NCBI GenBank assembly: GCA_963678675.1
Contig: OY783193.1
Location: 29,172,016 to 29,236,015 of the forward strand
Direction: 5' to 3'
Source: Xiphydria camelus
Lineage: Eukaryota > Arthropoda > Insecta > Hymenoptera > Xiphydriidae
Length of the DNA stretch: 64,000 nt
The notes under the pieces were generated by a model. That model was not told the origin of the DNA. It ran no database searches and was given only the letters and a program-made list of their open reading frames with translations. Position numbers and translations under genes: made by a program. Of the stretch, positions 44,943 through 55,007 are shown in pieces (within the stretch, counting starts at the first letter, position 1; every line of letters begins with the position of its first letter).

Positions 44943-45119
44943 GGCCATCACACACAAAATTCCGTAAGGCCGTAAGACGTAAGCGTAAGCGGATAGACCA
45001 ATCAGGATCAAGTATTCCGTTGTGGTGGGGTTACGGACAACGGAATACTTGATCCTGATTGGTTTATTCGCTTACGCTTACGTCTTACGGCATTACGGAA
45101 TTTTGTGTGTAAAGGCCAT
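44943..45119. repeat. hairpin H3 of the CAACGGAATACTT family
   Basis: Nearly perfect 75-bp arms: GGCCATCACACACAAAATTC then CGTAAGACGTAAGCGTAAGC then the family core CAGGATCAAGTATTCCGTTG. The loop GTGGGGTTACGGA is short. Confidence 0.85.
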
Positions 45120-45244
45120 AACGACGTGATGCTGCTGCAAAAGCTTGGGGGAGCGCCGCGATAGGGGTTGACGAGCGAAGCGAGTAGGGGGCGGAGCCCC
45201 CTAGTATTTAAATATAACATAAGTTTTTGACAAAATCCAAAAAA

Positions 45245-45475
45245 AATATGTTTAGTTCTGGTATGCTTCTGTCTGACTGTTTAGCATACTATTCCATACG
45301 ACCTTATTGTTTATAAACGAAATATGTTTAGTTCTGGTATGTTTATGTCTGTGACTGTTTAGCTTACTATTCTATGCGTACCTTATCATTTATAAACGAA
45401 ATATGTTTAGTTCTGGTATGTTTATGTCTGACTGTTCAGCTTACTATTCCATGCGTATCTTATCGTTTCAAAATT
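45245..45475 (+). repeat. three tandem 76-79-bp units
   Basis: AATATGTTTAGTTCTGGTAT begins at 45245, 45321 and 45400. Each unit contains GTCTGACTGTTTAGC and ATAAACGA. Confidence 0.85.
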
Positions 45476-45751
45476 CAATAATAAAGATAAAAACATTACA
45501 ATAATATATTATGCAAAAGATGTTTGCAAGAAGCACTAAAATAACATAATATAATGAGATTATGAAACTAGAGCAACAAATGTTATGTTAACAAAGATAA
45601 ACACATATTACGACAATATACTTTATTATAATATATTATTATCACAATATATATTATGCAATACATTATTACTAATGATGTGTTATACAAAAATATATAT
45701 ATTATTTTTCATTAATATTCATCTGCATTTCAGTATTATTCAATATACGCA

Positions 45752-45896
45752 CAGGGTCACGGATTCTGTCGCTAGGGACTTTCTAAAATGTAATTTGTAA
45801 ACATACTAGCCAATGAACAATTAATTCTGACGCCCTCATTAGTTACAGTGGCGTTTACCCTCGTTAATCAGCGACGGAATCCGAGTCCCTGGGTAT
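45752..45896. mobile_element. family M MITE, diverged copy 3
   Basis: GGGTCACGGATTCTGTCGCT at the left and AGCGACGGAATCCGAGTCCC at the right. The inner sequence matches the other M copies only in the ACTAGCCAATGAACAATTAA and GGCGTTTACCCTCGTTAAT parts. TATATA flanks agree with a TA target. Confidence 0.6.
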
Positions 45897-46149
45897 ATAT
45901 ATATACCTGTAACCTACCTGTATCCCCTCCACTGCCATTTTCGGAGAAATAAGAGTCGTTAAATGGTCTAATGACCGGATTAAAGTAATCCAACGGGAGT
46001 CTTCAAACAGTCATCCTAGTACAGAATTTGCACTTTTGGAAGCCTAGGATGCCTGTTTGACGACTCCCCAAACACAATAGAATGCGGGTGGTCAGAACGA
46101 CGCGATCGACGACTCCGGAGACCGTTTGATGACTAAAATTTCGACTCGG

Positions 46150-46925
46150 GCAGTGTCGATCGACACTTTCGACTAGAATTTGTCGACTGGATTTTGTCGA
46201 CCGACATGTCGACTGGTTTGTCGGTAAACATCAAAGGGTAGTCGAGTCGACGGGTCTACAAGGCCCGACCCTCCGGAGGTATGTTCCGACCCTCGGCGTA
46301 AACGGGCCCCCGGTTGGATTGGTCTTTCCGGACGGTCATCTATTGAATTCGTCATTCTCTCCTTTACAAGACAGATTTAGTATTCCACGCATAGCGGTAT
46401 CGATTAAAATTTTCGGGGAATGTGCGGGACTGCAAGCGCATTTGCCGCTTTCGCCGAAATATATCGTTTGCTAGTGAGGTATTTAGATCGCGGTACTATC
46501 GAACGGTACGAACCGATATTCTGAATTCCGTCTATCGTGCGACGGAACACGAATAAAAAAATAAGCATTCAAGCATGAACCAAGTAATTTAGCGTCTACA
46601 CGAAGCGAACAGTTTGGGGCGGCTTTTGAGCATCGCCAAAAACCGTACGCCGTACGCCGACCGTCATCGCACCGCTGCCGAAACAACCGCTCGCCTTGCC
46701 GAACCCTCTGCGTTCGACTCGACTACCTTTGATGTTTACCGACAACTCGTGGAAAACCAGTCGACATGTCGATCGACAAAATATGTCGATCGACCAAGTC
46801 GACTGCCGCGTCCTGACTGAGTCTACAGTGTCGATCGACAGTATCGATCGACAATGTCGACTCAGTGAGGACGCGGTTTTCGATGTTCTGGTCGACAGTG
46901 TCGATCGACAGTGTCGATCGATACT
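46150..46925. repeat. GTCGATCGACA-rich inverted repeats near the right end
   Basis: ACATCAAAGGTAGTCGAG-type sequence at about 46228-46252 is inverted at 46708-46745. GTCGATCGACA and TGTCGACTCAG recur through 46755-46935 with several CGCGTCCTGACTGAGTC ends (46808, 46853 in complement). These are internal or nested copies of the end of the 6.4-kb element. Confidence 0.65.
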
Positions 46926-47214
46926 GTCGACTCAGTCAGGACGCGCCTTTAGATGCACCCCAACGCGACCCGACGCGACCCGACGCGACGCGACGCCAAA
47001 GTGTGCGGTAACCTTAACGGATTTGCCTTGCATCAGCCTTGTTTTGCAACCTTGCCGCAAGGTTCTACCTTGCCGGCCAACCTTGTAACAAGCTTATTTC
47101 GGGGTACGATTTCTACCTGGGATATTATTATACAATTTACTAGTTTCTACATAAAGAAAAAGAATTAGTTGGATCTGTTAATAATAATAATTAGTATCGC
47201 AAGTAATTGTCGCG

Positions 47215-47452
47215 TGTAAATGAAAAGGGTTGAAAGTACCAAAGCCAAAATCGTTGAAAAATCAAATAAATTTGTTTAAAACTGCAACCGCAGAGCTACT
47301 TTTCGAACGCTCTATAAACTAAAACTGAATCAGGAGACACTTACATCCATTACTAGGTTATTGGCGATGGCATTTACACCTATTTTTATAAAAAATCTTA
47401 TACAAAATCTTATTTCTGCAAGGTATGGCACTTTCAGCCTTTTCCATTTACA
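47215..47452. mobile_element. 238-bp MITE with imperfect inverted ends
   Basis: TGTAAATGAAAAGGGTTGAAAG at the left and CTTTCAGCCTTTTCCATTTACA at the right, one mismatch plus an indel. The AT-rich interior carries no frame. Confidence 0.65.
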
Positions 47453-48665
47453 TGCCTCAATTTTTTATTTACATCCATTCATCTTTTTTCATATTATTTA
47501 GATACTTCTTCCTTGCAATCACATACTATTTTAGATGATTGTAAGGAAGAGATAATAAATTGATGTATTAAAAGATTTCAGTGATGTAAATAAATAATTA
47601 CTTGCGTCCTCGTAAGTAATTTTCAGTAGATTCAACTAATAAGGAAAATTAACGAATTCTGTGTAAAGAAAAACTGTCCAGCACAGTAGAAACATTCGAA
47701 AACCTTTATATTATGTACCTCTTTTATTGTAAATACAGTAAAATTTACTGGTATCAGTAATTCCCTGTATCTTATCCAACTGAGGAGGGGATACGCGTGT
47801 GTTCTGCGTATTACCGTTATCTTGGTAATTTAGTTGCAACGTCAGGCGTTACCCAAGCATCGTATAGGCACATATCGACATTTTCAACCCGTAATGACAT
47901 TCATTTGAACCTCGATTATTTCTTTACCTATAAGCTTCTGATTTGTAACGCTACAATTCCACTTTAAATACGACATTCTGGTTTTGAAAATAGTCTAAGT
48001 CTGCGTTTTTGACTAGAAGTTTATCGGTAAGGAAATAATGTTTGTTCTGCAAGCGGAGAGGAAATACCATTCTCGCGTGATGTCCTCGGTATACATAGAT
48101 ACATATAGCCGTACGTCACAGAGTTACTTAGCACTAATCGTGAAGATACAGGACAATCATTCTCTCCTCGAAAACAAGGAGAAAAAAAGATGTCATTCAC
48201 GATAGCGAATTGCGTTTGCCAAGCGAAGAAGATCGAATCAACAGGGAGAAACAAAATTAGTAGATCTGATTAAATTGGCGATCATAGACGGGGAAACGTC
48301 GATTTATGGCATTATTTTGTATAAAATGTTGATCTCTATAAAGTACTACATTCTATAAAGTCACATGAAAAAACTACATCACTTTATAGAATATAGAGTC
48401 TATAGTTTAGTACTGACTAGTATAGTACCATTAATTACTTGAATAAAATGACTAAATTATAACAATTGATATTTATTTGACGGAAACAAGCTGTAATAAA
48501 TTCTAGTAAATTATTAGTTTAAGTAACTAAATCTGCGTTCTCCCGTACATGAATGCCGATTTAGTCAAATCTACAATGTTTTTCTCAGTGAAGCGGTTTC
48601 CGCGACGTCTCCTCTATTCGCAGCGCCACTTATAGACCGAGCTATCAACGTTTTCGAGAATGAAT
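47453..48665. other. no gene seen; two small hairpins
   Basis: ATACTTCTTCCTTGCAATCA is inverted as TGATTGTAAGGAAGAGAT (47504-47555). A TTCTATAAAGTCACATG hairpin (48335-48400) belongs to the family at 35598. The rest has no recognised feature. Confidence 0.5.
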
Positions 48666-48757
48666 TTTAGGTCGGCTGGTTTTTTGATATTTCATGTCTT
48701 ATTGAAGTTAGGTAGGGATGCGGTAGGTCTGGCATTTTTTTTTTTTTTTTTTTTTTT

Positions 48758-49386
48758 AAGGAGGGGGAAATGCTTTTGACGCACACCCGGGTGGCAAATC
48801 CCGGGTAGTGTGGGACTCGAGACACCCCGCCGCAGTATGTTTTTCCTGCGAGTGCAATACGGGGGCCCCCTACCCACTAAAACCTAACCTCCAGCCGAAA
48901 ATTCCCCTATCTGAGAGTTCCCGGAAACGACTCAAGGCCATACTGCAGAACAACTCTCATGGGGGTACAAGCACAGGCTACCCAAATTTTTATTTCCCTG
49001 CCTGCTACCAAAGTTTAGGCGCAGTATATGCGCATCCGCCAAACGCGCCACTTCCTGTGACGCCACCACCAAAACGCGCCACTTCTTGTGACGCCACCGC
49101 CAAAGGCGGGGGAGGGTCGCGGCGCCTCGGGGGGGGGGGGGAATACGCACTATCCACCCCCACAGGGCGACCAACCCAGCCCACGCTACATCCAATCGGG
49201 AAATGACAAGTCCATTTTTTGTGCCGGTAAGCGCATTGCCGCCGACCGGGGGTGGTGGGGGGACACGCCACCAACCGCGGCACGTCGGTACCAGCACACG
49301 TCCACGCCAGAAGGGAGAACACTCCTGCCAAAGAACAGAAGCTCGCATCCATGGACGTTAGAAGACCAACGCCCATAGACGCGCCC
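48758..49386 (-). other. R1 LINE 3' untranslated region
   Basis: Noncoding tail of the LINE. It contains a direct duplication of GTGACGCCACCACCAAAACGCGCCACTTC (about 49057-49110) and a G run at 49129-49141. Overlapping frames here do not resemble any part of R1 proteins. Confidence 0.6.
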
Positions 49387-52300
49387 TCATCTAAAATCAC
49401 GGCGGTTGCGTCCGGCAGCCTCTCTAGTCCTCTCGGCCTCCTCCTTCTTAGTCAAGACCGACTTAGCGAAGTGGGCCACTACAAACCAACTCTCCTTGCT
49501 TGCGAGCATGCAAGGGAGTAAGCGTACCCACGTTACAGGGTCGCCCGCAAGGGTGCGCAGCGCCTCTCTCTCCTGATACCAGGCAGGGCACTCACTCAGG
49601 GTGTGTTCGGCAGAGTCGAACTCCTCAACGCAATGGTGGCATCGGGGAGACCCTTCCCGGTTAATCCTGAAAAGGAACTCTCCGAAACAACCATGTCCAC
49701 CCATGAGTTGCGTCAGATGGAATGACATCCACCCATGTTTACGGTCTAGCCACCTGTCAAAAACTGGCAGGATGGCATTGCGCACCCTCGCACCCGGGAG
49801 GTTCTCCCCCTCTAACGTAATCCGCCATTGTACTCGAGTGAGTGCTTTCGCCGCTCTCACAATCTCGCGCTTACTCTCCGGCAAGACCTCCCCCTGATCC
49901 CGCAAAACCTGCACCCGGTCGTGGACCCGGCGAAGGCATTCCGCCAGAAGATGAAGCGGAGGTATCCGCGCCAGCAACAGGGTCGCCTCCAGGGAGAGCG
50001 AGCGATATGCCCGGATCACCCTGAGGGCCATCCGGCGCTGAACGGCCAGCAACGGACCCCGGTAGGTTTTGTAGCCACTCAGGCGATGACTCCATAGCGG
50101 GGCGCCATAGAGCATCACCGAGTGGACTACATTGGCGTAAAGACGCCTCCTCTTCTCCCCGGGCCCACCCAGGTTGGGAAGCACCCTCCATAAAGTGCTA
50201 ACGACTTTCTCAGCCTTAGCCCTGATATACTCGAAGTGGGGTCGAAAGGACAGGGACCTGTCGAAGTACACCCCAAGATACTTCATCGAGGGCTGCACAG
50301 GGATCATCTCCCCGCCAACGAAAACTGTAAGCCCTTCTAAACGGGCCGCCGCACCAAACCACATAGCCACGGTTTTCAAGGGGGCTATTTTTAGTCCAAG
50401 TTCGCGGATACGATGAGCTGCCGCTCCCACCTGTCTCGCGGCCAAAAGTGCAGCACTTCTGGGATCCCGACAACGGGCCAAGATCAGCGTGTCGTCCGCA
50501 TAGGCGACCACCTTACAACCATGAAGGACCTCCGCATCGAGGACGTAGTCGTAGGCGATGTTCCACAGGGGAGGCCCCAAAACGGAGCCCTGCGGAACAC
50601 CGGCCCGGACATCACAGGTGTGCACTTCACCATCCTCCCCCAGGAACCTGATGGTACGTTCGCTGAGGTAGTCCCGGACTATGGTAACGAGATAGGAGGG
50701 CAACCCCTTACTCACCATCTGAGCAATAATGCTCCCCCACGGTAGCATGTTGAAGGCGTTCTGGATGTCGATTGCGACTGCCAGAACGACCTCCCCCGCC
50801 TCGCTAGCCTCTTCCGCAAAGCCCTTGACCACGAACATAGCGTCCAGGGTAGAGAGCCTTGGCCGAAAACCAAATTGGCTACTGGAGAGCCCACGCCCGG
50901 GGAGGCTGTTAAGGCTCCCCTGGATCCTGTCCACTATAATTCTCTCCAGGCCCTTGCCAACATCGTCTATTAAGCAGATTGGCCTAAATTTGCCCTTGCT
51001 TTCCTCGCCGGATCCTTTAGGAATGAGAACCAGGTTGGACGATTTCCAGCGCGCTGGAAATCGTCCGACCCGGAGACACCTCTTATAGATCTTGGCCAGC
51101 TCATCTAGGGCCTCCTCCGTGGCGGAGTACCACCACCCAGCACGGATACCATCCGGCCCTGGGGCCAAAGACTTTGCCTTCTTCCCGACAAGCGCCCTCC
51201 TCACCGCGAGCGCGTTCAGGTGAAGGTCTCCATCATCTCCACCTGGGAGAGGAGGTGGGGGGTCCCGTCCTACATTTGGTGATGTCCCATCTGGTGTTCT
51301 AGGGAAGAGCCTACTGATCACCTTGTAGGCCTCCTCTAGAGGCATCGTTTCGGTTGCCGAGGGGGCACTGGCCCGGAGCTTCCCCATAACGGCCCGACCC
51401 CAAGGGTCGATATCGAGATCGTTGACCAATTGGGCCCATGCTAACGCGCGGGCACGGCGTATTTCCTTTCGGAACGTCTGGCGTCTTCCCTTGAGTTCGT
51501 CACGGAGAGCTCCAACGGCTTCCGGGTCCGTGGAACGCCGGCGGTTTGTGCGTTGCAGTTTCCTTCGTGTCTTTATGCACGACCTTCTGAGCGCCGCGAG
51601 TAGGGGGGACCACCAATAGGTGTTCCTCGAACCCGTTGACGCCCGAGCTCGGGAGGCCGCAATATCGCAAGCCTGCGTGACAATTTCGACTAGTCGTTGA
51701 GCCCATTCGTCGACTGACCGGTCTGAGGCCACGTTCAGGGAGTCCGGTCTCCAGAAACCCACAGCCAAGGCCGCTCCAAACATGTCCGGGTCGAAGGACG
51801 CCTTGGACCATCGAGGGCCGAGGTCCGATCTCCTCAACCGGACTTCCCTACCAGCGACAGGCCAGCAAGGCGGCGCCATAGTGTAAACGATATACCGGTG
51901 ATCCGAGAGCGACTCAACGCGGTCGCCCTCTAGCACCCTCCAGCCTGTAATACGACGGCACAGGTTCCGGGGGGCCCACGTCAGGTCGACGACCGAGGAC
52001 CCCGCCGCACGGACGCACGTAGGGGCTGTGCCTACATTGACGAGAGCCAGATCCAGCTCCGCGATGAGGTCCAAGATCCTCTCGCCACGGGCGTTGGTGT
52101 CTCGGCATCCCCACGAACGCGACCTGCCGTTAAAGTCTCCGGCAATCAGGAGGGGGACCCCCCTGTACCGGCCGACTTCGCTCTTTAGTTCGTCAAGAGC
52201 CTCTTCGTATTCCCTAAGGTGGAGATTGGGGGAGAAATAGCAGGCTATAATCACCGCACCTCCGCATGTTACGACCACGAATCCCCGACCTCTGTGTCGC

Positions 52301-52500
52301 AGTACACAGGGGAGGGGGGCCGTGTCCCGCCAGAATATTGCCGCGAGGGCCGTTCGGTCCGGGAACCAGTATGTGGAATCCGGGATATGATGTGGCTCCG
52401 AAAGGATAGCCAGGTCCACTCCCCAGTCCCGCATGTGCTGGATGCACAGATCCTGCGCCCCACAACTGCGGTTTAGGTTGACCTGGACTACCTTAGCCAT
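49387..52500 (-). CDS. R1-type ORF2: endonuclease/reverse transcriptase (1037 aa)
   Basis: Provides target nicking and target-primed reverse transcription. The AP-like endonuclease occupies residues about 1-210 (N10, E35, GDFNGRS with D122, SDH at 199-201). RT has VAIDIQNAFNMLPWG, GVPQGSVLGPPLWN and catalytic YADD at residues 667-670. The C-terminus has a CCHC-like zinc motif in the segment CHHC...AEHTLSEC. There is no RNase H domain, which fits R1 rather than I/Loa. The frame is intact. The start ATG (52500) overlaps the stop of ORF1 as ATGGCTAA, consistent with coupled translation. The protein is Arg/Ala/Gly-rich, reflecting GC bias. Confidence 0.95.
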   Translation of the reverse strand: MAKVVQVNLNRSCGAQDLCIQHMRDWGVDLAILSEPHHIPDSTYWFPDRTALAAIFWRDTAPLPCVLRHRGRGFVVVTCGGAVIIACYFSPNLHLREYEEALDELKSEVGRYRGVPLLIAGDFNGRSRSWGCRDTNARGERILDLIAELDLALVNVGTAPTCVRAAGSSVVDLTWAPRNLCRRITGWRVLEGDRVESLSDHRYIVYTMAPPCWPVAGREVRLRRSDLGPRWSKASFDPDMFGAALAVGFWRPDSLNVASDRSVDEWAQRLVEIVTQACDIAASRARASTGSRNTYWWSPLLAALRRSCIKTRRKLQRTNRRRSTDPEAVGALRDELKGRRQTFRKEIRRARALAWAQLVNDLDIDPWGRAVMGKLRASAPSATETMPLEEAYKVISRLFPRTPDGTSPNVGRDPPPPLPGGDDGDLHLNALAVRRALVGKKAKSLAPGPDGIRAGWWYSATEEALDELAKIYKRCLRVGRFPARWKSSNLVLIPKGSGEESKGKFRPICLIDDVGKGLERIIVDRIQGSLNSLPGRGLSSSQFGFRPRLSTLDAMFVVKGFAEEASEAGEVVLAVAIDIQNAFNMLPWGSIIAQMVSKGLPSYLVTIVRDYLSERTIRFLGEDGEVHTCDVRAGVPQGSVLGPPLWNIAYDYVLDAEVLHGCKVVAYADDTLILARCRDPRSAALLAARQVGAAAHRIRELGLKIAPLKTVAMWFGAAARLEGLTVFVGGEMIPVQPSMKYLGVYFDRSLSFRPHFEYIRAKAEKVVSTLWRVLPNLGGPGEKRRRLYANVVHSVMLYGAPLWSHRLSGYKTYRGPLLAVQRRMALRVIRAYRSLSLEATLLLARIPPLHLLAECLRRVHDRVQVLRDQGEVLPESKREIVRAAKALTRVQWRITLEGENLPGARVRNAILPVFDRWLDRKHGWMSFHLTQLMGGHGCFGEFLFRINREGSPRCHHCVEEFDSAEHTLSECPAWYQEREALRTLAGDPVTWVRLLPCMLASKESWFVVAHFAKSVLTKKEEAERTREAAGRNRRDFR

Positions 52501-54501
52501 TGCGAGGGCCTTTGGTGTCAGGTCTCCGACCCTGGGATGTTGCCGGCAGCGAAGGGCACGAAGCGCTCGTCATTCGGTGGTTGTATGGCTTCCCAGCACC
52601 GTAGCACACAACACACCTCGCCTCAAAAGTGCAGTCACCCGCCGTGTGGCCCTGCGTACCACAGTTGAAACAGGTTCCTCTCCTGTCGATGGGGTCTGGG
52701 CAGATGGCCCGCACATGGCCATATCCCCAGCACTTGAAGCACTGGAGGGGCTGCGCGGCTAAGAGCTCGATCCTGGCAACCGTCCACCCAATCCTCATTT
52801 TGCCTGCTGTACCGGCCTTCACCGCCGCCTCGACCGGCAGTTTTGCCCAGGTCATAAATAGACCACGCCTCATGGGCTTTATCGCCCTAACCCTGATTTC
52901 CTCCGGGGCGCACCCCGCGACCCGGCTGACTGCCATCGCTACAGCCTCTGGGGAGGCCGAGTCGTCCAGTTCCAGGATACGGACCTCCGCCAATTTGGTG
53001 CTGGCCCGCACCCTGGCCCTGTCGCCAAAAACGTTCCCCAGCTGCTCCGCGAGGAGTCTCGCCTTGCTATGGGCCTCGTCGCCTTTGATGGTAATCTTTA
53101 CCGCCTTGGTCTGAGCCTTGGTAATTTTCGGCTCGTCGATACCAAGCTCCTCCAGGCTGATCTTTTCCTGGACTTCCAAGATCGCGGATTTGTATGAGAA
53201 ATCCTCCCCCTTCCCAGTAATCGTTACAACCGCCGACCGCGGGATCCTCCGGCTGGCCCCCCGAAGGGGAGTGCCGGCAGAAGGGCCCGCACTCGTGGCC
53301 GTGGGCTGCGTCACCTCATTCCCCGCCCCCTGGGCCGCCTTCGCAGCCCTCCTTTTTATTTTTTTTTTCTGGCTTGAGGATAGCACCTCTCGCCAGACGT
53401 CCTCCCCCGCAGAAGGTCCCCCAAGCGCCGGGAACGTGGACGGACCCGGGGGGATGGGTCGGTCTAACACCTCATCCCTCCTGATTTTAGGCAGCTCTCG
53501 GCTGCATCCCGCAACACTCCCCCGGTTTCGGCCGGTCCCCAGGGGCTAGCCGAACCCAGGAGGATTTCCTCGCGGAGGGCGATCAGCGTGTTGATCTGCT
53601 GATCGACCCTCTTCAATTGGTTGGCTATCTCCAACCTTTGCGTCGCTTGTCGGCCGTCCTGTGAAAACGGCCCTGGCATAGAGCCCCCTATTGGGGTGTT
53701 AACTGCCGCACTGTAACCGGTTACAGGAGAGAGCTGCGGAGAGAGCTGCGGTGGGAGCGGAGAAGCCGTCACCGCTTTCCCCTTACCCTTCCCAGCGTCC
53801 TGAACACTTTTCCCCTTAACTGCCGAGGCCCTTCCCACCACGGGGGTGGGGGAGGGCATCTCGACCGTGCCCTCAGTCTCTGAGTCCGTACGAACACTGC
53901 GGAATCTCTTCCTCGGCGGAGACTTCGGGGATACACGAGACGATCGGGCCTCGCGCATCTCCTCCAGGGCAGGGTCTCCATTCTCGATTGCGCGCTCGAC
54001 CAGGGCTGCTAACCCCTGGCCAATTCCCTCTTCGGCCAGCCTAAGCTGCTTCATCATACCTCCCTTGAGGTTCTTGCTCTTGGCCCGAACCTCCCCAATC
54101 ACTTTAATCCATTGCCGCAGGGACTCCCCTACGGCAACGGCGTCCATGCTCTGGAAACCTGGGAACCCAGCCTCAGCCCCAGATGTTTCCGTGGAGGATT
54201 GGTCTGCCACCTCCTCCTCCTCTTCGCGGCATTGTTTAGCCGTCTTCGCACGGGTGCGGCGCGCCGCTACCCTTCCCCTTCCCTTTCCCCTATGGGTAGG
54301 GGGCGGAAGCATCGGACCGCGCTCTTCTCCCTCCGAGCTAGAGGAAGCCAGTCGCTTGATGACCCTTGCTCCGGCCCTCCCCATCCCCAGAGGGGGCGAG
54401 TCGAGCTCCATCCCCACCTCACCTCCACGCATGGGAGTCCGGTCACCCGGCGCCACCCTCTCCTCTAGGCCGGCCAGGACATCGTCCATTTCCGGCACCA
54501 C
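52493..54501 (-). pseudogene. R1-type ORF1 (gag-like), split by one frameshift
   Basis: RNA-binding protein of the LINE. The upstream frame (54501 to 53464) encodes a 340-residue charged, low-complexity N-terminal half; its first ATG is at 54489. The downstream frame, open from about 53545 to 52493, encodes the nucleic-acid-binding half. That half has an RRM-like or esterase-like segment and zinc knuckles CFKCWGYGHVRAIC and CFNCGTQGHTAGDC, plus a third C..C...H...C. R1 elements normally have both halves in one ORF. The two frames overlap by 82 bp (53464-53545), so a single-base indel there is the simplest explanation; a programmed shift is less likely. The stop of the second half overlaps the ORF2 start. 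Confidence 0.88.
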
Positions 54502-55007
54502 CGCGGTACTACTCCCCCTACCTGGCGAGTTTCCTCGCGAGCTGGCCCGGGAGTTTCTCCCAGAGCCAGGCCCGGCGGATCTCTATGTACGCCCCTCATC
54601 AGTTTTGTTGTTTGTTTGTTCCATTTGTGTTCCCACGAGAACCTAGAGAAACCAAAGGTCCGCGACGGCAGAGCCCCGGTTACCGTCGTAAGGCCTGCAA
54701 TACAACTGGGTTCGGCCTGGTGCCCAGAGGGTTCCGTTCCGAACACCACTCCCCTGGTGCCATGCAGCCTTGGGGTACGGTTACGCACACCCGCGTGGCT
54801 TGGGCCCCCAATAAGGCTGGGAGAACACCGGTGGTGTTTGACCCCACCACCAGGGTGACCCCGTTAGGGATCGGTCGGCTCTTAGTTGACCGCCCGCTGC
54901 GGCCCCCGACGGCAACACCCGCCCACCGGCTCCAGCCGGGGACCACATCGGGCGATCATAAGCCCCCCCACCACGACAAGGTGGCCGACCGCGGGGGGGG
55001 GGGGGGG
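54502..55007 (-). other. R1 LINE 5' untranslated region
   Basis: GC-rich leader of about 500 bp ending in the C run. Frames on both strands are open but unrecognised. The ORF1 frame continues open some distance upstream of its ATG without another start. Confidence 0.55.

Larger units (their letters stand above)
40563..46948. mobile_element. 6.4-kb nonautonomous element, TTA target, 23-bp perfect ends
   Basis: Perfect terminal repeats AGGCGCGTCCTGACTGAGTC plus GAC at 40563-40585 and 46926-46948. TTA duplications lie at 40560-40562 and 46949-46951. The empty site is preserved in inverted orientation at 39615-39780, which supports these exact ends. A subterminal segment (40586-40680) is matched in complement at about 46055-46150, including GAGTCGAAATTTTAGTC. 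The interior holds other repeats and no recognised transposase. The TSD and end sequence fit the Harbinger group by inference. Confidence 0.85.
48735..55007 (-). mobile_element. R1-clade LINE, 6.27 kb
   Basis: Flanked by TAGGTCTGGCA at 48724-48734 and 55008-55018. The minus-strand 3' end is a run of 23 A (plus-strand T at 48735-48757). The minus-strand 5' end begins with 15 C (plus-strand G at 54993-55007). It contains two ORFs overlapping by 8 bp, as usual for R1. It is not in 28S rDNA. The base composition is much more GC-rich than the flanks. Confidence 0.92.

Noticed and set aside
44755..44955. Valine/alanine-rich minus-strand frame
   Set aside because: It is translation of a GAC trinucleotide microsatellite, not a protein.
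49601..54646. Numerous long GC-rich frames on both strands within the R1 LINE
   Set aside because: High GC content suppresses stops. Only the minus-strand ORF1 and ORF2 frames carry family motifs.
48735..55007. Ribosomal DNA context for the R1 element
   Set aside because: The flanks form a palindromic MITE and no 28S-like sequence is present.
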